From: Oryza sativa Japonica Group
Taxonomy: Eukaryota; Streptophyta; Magnoliopsida; Poales; Poaceae
NCBI RefSeq assembly: GCF_034140825.1
Contig: NC_089035.1
Coordinates: forward strand, 41,594,001 to 41,658,000
Direction: 5' to 3'
DNA: 64,000 nt
This document shows positions 58,854 through 64,000 of this stretch, one piece after another. The notes beneath the pieces are model-generated. The model did not search any database. It worked only from the letters and a program-made list of their open reading frames with translations, and was not told the DNA's origin. The first letter of the stretch is position 1; every line of letters begins with the position of its first letter. Made by a program: the position numbers and the translations under genes.

Positions 58854-59009
58854 TACTTCCTCCGTTTCATATTATAAGATTTTCTTGCGTTGTCCATATT
58901 CATATACATGTTAATGAATCTAAATATATATGTGTGCCTAGATTCATTAACACTTATATATAAATGTTAGCGATGCTAGAAAGTCTTATATCTTAAAACG
59001 GAGGTAGTA
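58854..59009. repeat. Stowaway MITE, intact ends
   Basis: TACTTCCTCCGTTTCATATTA at the left and CTTAAAACGGAGGTAGTA at the right. The middle GTTAATGAATCTAAATATAT and CTAGATTCATTAACAC arms match the hairpin in ATG18 intron 1. Confidence 0.9.
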
Positions 59010-60659
59010 CTTCTTAGAATTTCAAGCTTCTCCGAAAAGGGCCTAGTCACGTAAGAGCAATTGAGCATGCCATGTGATGGCACGTACTAAGGACCCAATT
59101 TCACGTGGAAACAGAAGTTGTTAGACACCTGGAGAGTGGAGACATCGGGCGTGTACGTGCTGTTGACAACTTATGGCTTTGTGTTCATCATCGATAGATC
59201 ATTGATGTGGTGGTCCAAGTCGAAGTGTTTATCCTGTCATCTTATAAAAAAAATTGGTGGTGTTTATCAGTCACACTCTCATTACAATGCATATCGATAT
59301 CTGTATGCAACTTTTGATTCTTCTTCAGAGTTACGCTTTGCCTAATTTGATCCATGGCGTGCTGATGAATGATTCATGTTGTCATTATGTTATATTTCTG
59401 AGGGCTCCTTGATCTGGGTGAAAAAAAGAAGATTTAAGTCCAACTTGCGGTTGTCATGGTGCGTAGATGATATGCAAGACATCCCCTCGAGGGATGAAAA
59501 TCCATATCCTAGAAATAACAAGATTTCATAGAGCTGGAAACTCTTACCTTGATAGCAAGATTGCATAGAGCTGGAAACTTGGAAACTTTTACCGAGATAG
59601 CAAGACTTTATATAGATACAACAGGATTGTGTAGAGGTGGAAACTCTTGCTGAGAAAACAAGATTGCGTAGCTCTGATGGAGAGGCTGAGGCTACCCAGA
59701 CCTGCTGATTCTTTTCCTGAAGATTTGAAGCTGTCCTCTGATGTTCTTCTACTGCTGTGGGAGTGTTTGAATGTTATCTCCTCTTTTTTTCATTTTTCTG
59801 TCAGAATTTGCTCTATGTCAAAACAACAAATGATAATTTTGTCGTTGACAGCAGAACTGACCAACAGGGGACATCTATCATTCACTTCTTTCGTTCAATT
59901 GAAAGCACAACTGACCAATGGGTGTTTTGTTCGTACCTCTAGAATCGTTTTGTGTGCAGAATCTCTTCACGAGGAAGTCTGAAGACCCTCTGAACCTTGC
60001 ACTTGCAGAACTGGTTGTTGATAGGGAGTATATTTGATAACAAGGGAGGCTCTCTCTCTATGAAGAACTTCATAAATTACGCTTAACCAAACCATGCCGC
60101 GATTTGGCAGTTTCTACCTGTGAACTGTAACTTTTCCAAGGTACCAACATTTTGATAGTAGTTGTAGCATGTAGCTGGTAGAGCCGTAGAGCAAATTCTT
60201 GAATTCCAGTTCACATTTGGTAGCAGTTCCTCAATTACGTTGTTCTAGATGTAAAATATCAATCACAACCTGGATAGTCATACTGGTTCTTGAATCAAGT
60301 TTTTCTGGGAAATCAATGTTAAATGTAACCTGCAAATTGTAATGTTATTTAGTCGTTCTTTTGGGTTTAGAAAGTTAAAAACAGAATATAACAGCCGCGA
60401 AATTGCTTCTTAAATCAGTTTACGAGATTAAAAGAAAAATAGGAAGTGTGGGTCAAATCCAGGCCCGCGAGATCAAAGCCCGAAGGCATCACCGCAGGCA
60501 GACATGCAGACCAACAAAATCAATCCATCTCTGTACACACTACCATGCTTCCTTCCTCTTCTCATCCAGAGCATCGGCTTATTGTGCACAGTTTACATCT
60601 AATCAAAGTGTTCTTTGCAAAGAAGATAGGCAAAAAAAAATGTTCTTGATTTGAAAGCA
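59010..60659. other. Intergenic DNA with a small tandem repeat
   Basis: No protein gene supported; several open frames (59118-59345, 59647-59982, 60403-60654) lack domain resemblance. A degenerate tandem repeat is listed separately. Confidence 0.5.
59517..59672. repeat. Degenerate tandem repeat, ~40-45 bp unit
   Basis: About four units built on CAAGATTGCATAGAGCTGGAAACTCTTACC, in short. Clear unit starts are near 59518, 59555, 59601 and 59659. Units vary by internal insertions. Confidence 0.75.
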
Positions 60660-60692
60660 GAAAAAAAGAAACCCCCTTTAGCAAGATGTCTG

Positions 60693-60768
60693 AGTTGATC
60701 AGATAATTGTAGTCTGAATTTTGGGTCAACACATACAGTTTCTGTGAAAGGTTATCATCCCATCAACT
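60693..60768 (-). ncRNA. Probable C/D-box snoRNA (25S guide)
   Basis: On the minus strand a terminal pair AGTTGA (60768-60763) and TCAACT (60698-60693) encloses a C-like box ATGATAA (60758-60752, one difference from RTGATGA) and a D box CTGA (60702-60699). The stretch before the D box, CAGACTACAATT, is complementary over 12 bases to AATTGTAGTCTG, which I remember from the 5' part of plant 25S rRNA. The D+5 rule would point to the U in AAUUG. The 4-base bulge before the C box is unusual, so this is less sure than its neighbour. Confidence 0.5.
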
Positions 60769-60859
60769 GTTACGAATCTTGCTTGCTTTTAGAAGAATGC
60801 AATATACGAAGACAAATCGAAAAAGCCGAATACAAAACTAAGAATCTGAAGATCTTGGC

Positions 60860-60947
60860 AGGCTCAGAAGGATCCATTGGTTTCTATCAATCAGAAGGAC
60901 TGGAATCCCTCAGAAAATAGGTAGGTATTTTTTGGTCATCACAGCCT
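60860..60947 (-). ncRNA. C/D-box snoRNA, snoR41Y-like (18S guide)
   Basis: 88 nt on the minus strand. Terminal stem AGGC/GCCT, C box GTGATGA (60942-60936), D' box CTGA (60913-60910), a loose C' box, and D box CTGA (60867-60864). The 12 bases before the last TT of the D guide, CCAATGGATCCT, are complementary to AGGATCCATTGG, a conserved 18S rRNA segment next to GAGGGCAAGTCTGG. The D+5 rule selects the A of AGGATCC, equivalent to yeast 18S A541, which snR41 methylates; the plant counterpart is called snoR41Y. The D' guide (ATACCTACCTATTTT) has no target I recognise. It lies about 90 nt upstream of the second snoRNA in the same orientation, so the two may share a precursor. Confidence 0.75.
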
Positions 60948-61111
60948 CCAATCAGCCAGATCCATGACAAAAACAAACAGAAACGCAAACAGAATAAAAC
61001 TCAACAATGGAATGCAACAGTTGAAACCTCATGGACAAATCTGATTATCTGAAGAACTGCCAGGAGGGAGGCGGCGAAAGCGGACGGAGCAAGGAGAACG
61101 AACACAAAGGC

Positions 61112-61240
61112 GTCAATATATAAGGGGATTGGCGGCTAGGGTTTCTGGGAATAAGAATACCGGACTCGTTATATTGGGCTGGCCCATTTAACATCTTCTT
61201 GGGCTGAAATTGTTCACTAATAAGACGGCCCATTTAATTA
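61112..61240 (-). promoter_or_regulatory. snoRNA promoter: telo-box, site II motifs and TATA-like box
   Basis: On the minus strand are AAACCCTA (telo-box; plus 61137-61144), several TGGGCC/TGGGCT site II motifs (plus 61175-61233) and TTATATATTG near 61115-61124. The telo-box plus site II pair is the known hallmark of plant promoters for snoRNA clusters and ribosomal protein genes. Transcription would run left through the two snoRNAs. Confidence 0.65.
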
Positions 61241-61274
61241 TCATGCCCATTTTTCTATAGGCTAAAAGAGACAA

Positions 61275-61413
61275 TACTCCCTCCGTTTTATATTATAAGT
61301 CGCTTTGATTTTTTTTATTTAGTCAAATTTCTTTATGTTTAACTATATTTATAAAAAAAATTAGTAAAGTAAAAAAAAGTCAAAATGACTGCTAATATGA
61401 AACATAGGGAGTA
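61275..61413. repeat. Stowaway MITE
   Basis: TACTCCCTCCGTTTTATATTA at the left and TAATATGAAACATAGGGAGTA at the right, inverted ends flanked by TA. Confidence 0.9.
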
Positions 61414-61641
61414 TTTTTCTAGCCATGGAGGCATGGAACATTGGGATTTAATATGTTTATTCTCACCTAATAAAAAATATTTAAACTATCAAATTTTCTG
61501 CAGAAGTTCAAACAATTGTCTCAACACGAATAAAAAAAAAGGTAAGCTCGCCTCGTGTTAACTCCATTTCATCAGATTCAAACTCCAATACGTACTAGTA
61601 CATCACTACAACATTTGCGTTGCATCATGGAGTGGAGTGGA
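61414..61641. other. 3' flank of the IDD gene
   Basis: AT-rich DNA downstream of the IDD stop codon; nothing else recognised. Confidence 0.4.
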
Positions 61642-63313
61642 TTAGGCCCATGGGCCAATATGAGGCCCAAAGGGGCCCACGCCATCGAAGCACCCGTGGT
61701 CGTCGTCGTCGTCAACGCCCATGTAGTCCACGACGCGCACGCCTTCCCCTCGCCGGCGATCCACCACACCGGCGTGCTGGTCGCCGCCGTGCATCAGCGA
61801 CCCGATGGCCCTCGTCATCGCGCCGCCTCCGCCGCCGTAGAGCTGGCCGGGCAACAGCCCGCCCAGGTCGAACCCGACCAGCTGCGTCGCCGTCTGCCCC
61901 TGCAGCGCCGCCGGCACGACGACGTCGTCGTACGGCGCGAGATGATGGCCTATGGCGGGAAGCCGGTCGAGACCGCCGGCAATGCCCATGGCCGGGAACG
62001 CGACGCCGCCGTAGCAGCCCGTCGACGTCGTGGCGCCCAGCTCCGCCGCCTTCTGCAGCAGCGCCGTGGCGGACATGATCGCCGCCGCTGACCCGGCCGG
62101 CGGCGGCGGCGGCGGGAACACCATGGCGGCGTCGCGCGCCGCGTCCACGCCAAGCTTGCACCCGGGGAGGAACGGAGACGACAATGGCGCGGCGAGGCTG
62201 GACAGCATGCATCCCGCCATGCTAAGCGGCGGCGGCAAGAGCGGGTTTCCGGCCGTGGCGGCGGCGACGATGTTGTCGACGTCGGGGAACATCTTGAGGT
62301 GCGGGCTCTTGACGCCCGCGGCGTCATCGTCGTCGGCGACGGGGTGGTGAGCCTGCTGCTGGCCCTGCAGAGCGGAGGTGACCGCCGCCATGTTCATCGG
62401 CTGCGCGAGCTTGTTGTTCTCCTGCGCCAGCGCGTCGCAGAACGCCCTGTGCGTCACGAAGCTGTCGCGCCTGCATGCCATGGACACAGTAGTACAACTC
62501 AAGCTCATGGACAAAGCGGAAAACTCAAACCAGATATCCTCTCATTTTTTACATCTCACTTAAAAAGTCATAATTTTTTTAAAAAAAATTAGTAGAATAG
62601 ATCAATATGTGATATATCACTTCATAAAAATACAAATTCAAATTCAACTTATATAAGTGGAAAACAAAAATAACAAATTTAACTATGAAATGAACGTGTA
62701 ATTCACGGTCAAATTTATTATTTTTGTTTCGAATTGTATAAGTCGAATTTTATCTCGTATGTTGCAAAAAGATATATCATACATTGATCTATCTTGACAA
62801 AATTTTTTAAAAAAATTAATAACTTTTTAAACGACAAGCACAAGACGTCCTCTCCACTTCCAGAGAAAGCTAGATCTCAACAATGGCGAGCGCACCTGGA
62901 GAAGACGGTGCCGCAGTCGCACTTGTACTCGCGGGTGCCGCAGACCTTGGAGTGGGCCTTCCAGTCGGAGTGGACGGCGTAGCGCTTGCCGCAGCGGTCG
63001 CACTTCCACTTCTTCTCGCCGTGCTTGCGGCAGAAGTGCTTCTTGATGCCGGTGAGGTCGCCCAGCGCGCGGCTCGGGCTGTGGTGCACGCACGACGCCT
63101 CCGGGCACACGTACACACGCTTCCGCGGCGGCTCGCCGCCGCCGCCGCCGCCAGCGCCGCCGCGCTGGCGCAGCTTCCACGGCAGGTTGTGGCCTCGCCG
63201 GTGCAGCTGCAGGTTCTGGTCGCGCTGGAAGCCCTTGCCGCAGATCTCGCACACGAACCGGTTCGTCGCCAGCAGCGTCCGCGGCGACAGCGCCACCACC
63301 TCCGCGCTCGGGT
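61642..63313 (-). CDS. INDETERMINATE-DOMAIN C2H2 zinc-finger factor, partial (5' end outside window)
   Basis: A plant-specific IDD transcription factor. Two exons are in the window: 63313-62896 and 62470-61642 (stop), GT-AG. The first visible exon starts mid-codon, so at least one upstream exon with the N-terminus lies beyond 64000. The four-finger ID domain is complete: [20 protein letters not shown] (C2H2), [19 protein letters not shown] with HFCRKH (C2H2), [19 protein letters not shown] (C2HC) and [18 protein letters not shown] split by the intron. The tail has the conserved [15 protein letters not shown] box. The second usual C-terminal box, TRDFLG, is seen only as a weak RVVDYMG. The tail is rich in Ala, Pro, Gly and Asp. 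Both exons are GC-rich, giving long false frames on the other strand. Confidence 0.93.
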
Positions 63314-63374
63314 CTGCATGGCATGCGCCGCGTTCACACCAACGAAACGTGTTAGTTAAACTCTACTAAAATAG

Positions 63375-63586
63375 TACTCCCTCCATCCCATAATAAGGGA
63401 TTTTGATTTTTTACTAGCACTGATTGACCACTCGACTTATTTAAAAATTTTTAGAATTATTTTTTTTACTTACTTTATTATCCAAAATACTTTAAGCACA
63501 ACTTTTCGTTTTTTATTAATAAGACGAGTGATCAAATAGTGCAAGCAAAAACTCAAAATCCCTTATATTATGGGATGGAGAGAGTA
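63375..63586. repeat. Stowaway MITE in the IDD intron
   Basis: TACTCCCTCCATCCCATAATA at the left and TATTATGGGATGGAGAGAGTA at the right. Inner arms AGGGATTTTGA and TCAAAATCCCT are also inverted. Confidence 0.9.
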
Positions 63587-64000
63587 CTTGTAGATTTTTA
63601 ATGCATGACATCATTGACTTTTGAATAAAGTTTGAACATCCATATATATTATTCAAAAATAAAAAATGTGTAAATATAAAAAACAAAACAAATAAATTAA
63701 ATGATAGTTATCTTTTTTAAAAAAATAAGACGAGTGATCAAATACGTGTCAAAAATCAACAACTTCGTACATTAAATTAACTGGAGGTAGTACTAAAATT
63801 TACGTTTTATTTATGTGGGCATTGCTTAGATGGTTGTGGGTGATCTAGCTAGAGCAAAATTTTGCAGATGTAAATGCCACTCCATGCAAGATGAGCTAGT
63901 TACATTTCTATTGCACCAATAACTTGGTAGGTTGCATTGAACTTGTATGTGCTATCATTATCTTTTAAATAACTGCAATTATGTTTTGTCCAAGTGATAA
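63587..64000. other. Intron or upstream DNA of the IDD gene, no exon seen
   Basis: AT-rich, no IDD N-terminal exon recognised. Within it AAAAATAAGACGAGTGATC at 63721 repeats an inner part of the preceding Stowaway copy, so a second, truncated copy may be present. Confidence 0.45.

Noticed and set aside
59647-59982. 111-codon frame (MLRKQDCVALMERLRLPRPA start)
   Set aside because: It begins in a tandem repeat at a non-ATG-like position and has no recognisable domain or splice support.
60482-60560. Further C/D snoRNA in the cluster
   Set aside because: A GTGATGC-like box is present on the minus strand, but no paired D box and terminal stem were found.
61555-62091. Plus-strand frames opposite the IDD last exon
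   Set aside because: They arise from GC-rich third positions of the real exon; no family resemblance.
1-64000. tRNA genes and CRISPR arrays
   Set aside because: No T-loop motif in a plausible cloverleaf was noticed by eye, and there is no regular direct-repeat/spacer pattern; CRISPR is not expected in a plant nucleus.

Overview
The window is plant nuclear DNA and almost certainly rice (Oryza sativa). Genes carry many GT-AG introns, grass-type GC-rich first exons sit in AT-rich flanks, and short MITEs are dense. Two adjacent esterase genes match, from memory, the rice PIR7A (263 aa) and PIR7B (268 aa) proteins, which suggests the distal long arm of chromosome 1. No database was searched. Exon limits come from reading frames and splice-site sequences; joined lengths were checked for divisibility by three.

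Layout, left to right. 22-500 is a small non-autonomous Helitron. 1215 to about 10292 is a broken Ty3/gypsy element of Tat/Grande-like layout: pol domains on the minus strand and a plant-mobile-domain reading block on the plus strand. It is scattered throughout with the hexamer GCCGAT/ATCGGC. Next come a phi-class glutathione transferase (12976-14197, minus), an ATG18-family autophagy gene (17033-21115, minus) and a C2-domain SRC2-like gene (23701-24786, minus). Two plus-strand genes follow: a mitochondrial carrier of the thiamine-pyrophosphate-carrier type (28644-32775) and LUMINIDEPENDENS (34730-42794). A plus-strand PsbP-domain plastid protein lies at 44416-47245.

49941-58553 holds four head-to-tail minus-strand esterases of the methylesterase/hydroxynitrile-lyase alpha/beta-hydrolase family. 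The first carries a premature stop, the second looks intact, and the third and fourth are PIR7B and PIR7A. 60690-60950 contains one well-supported and one probable C/D-box snoRNA on the minus strand, behind a promoter with a telo-box and site II motifs. 61642-63313 is the 3' part of an INDETERMINATE-DOMAIN zinc-finger gene whose first exon(s) lie beyond the right edge.

The intergenic and intronic DNA is mostly MITEs: Stowaway copies with CTCCCTCCG-type ends, Tourist/PIF-like copies with 3-bp target duplications, one hAT-like copy, and a long-TIR Mutator-like element with a GC-rich minisatellite core. Several are nested. The genes are ordinary housekeeping, regulatory and defence loci and do not form one pathway; the only functional cluster is the esterase array. 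The points most worth a second look are the snoRNA locus, the hexamer-saturated retroelement with an antisense gene, the in-frame alternative 3' exon in LUMINIDEPENDENS, and the GC splice donors and exon-1 conversion tract in the esterase array.
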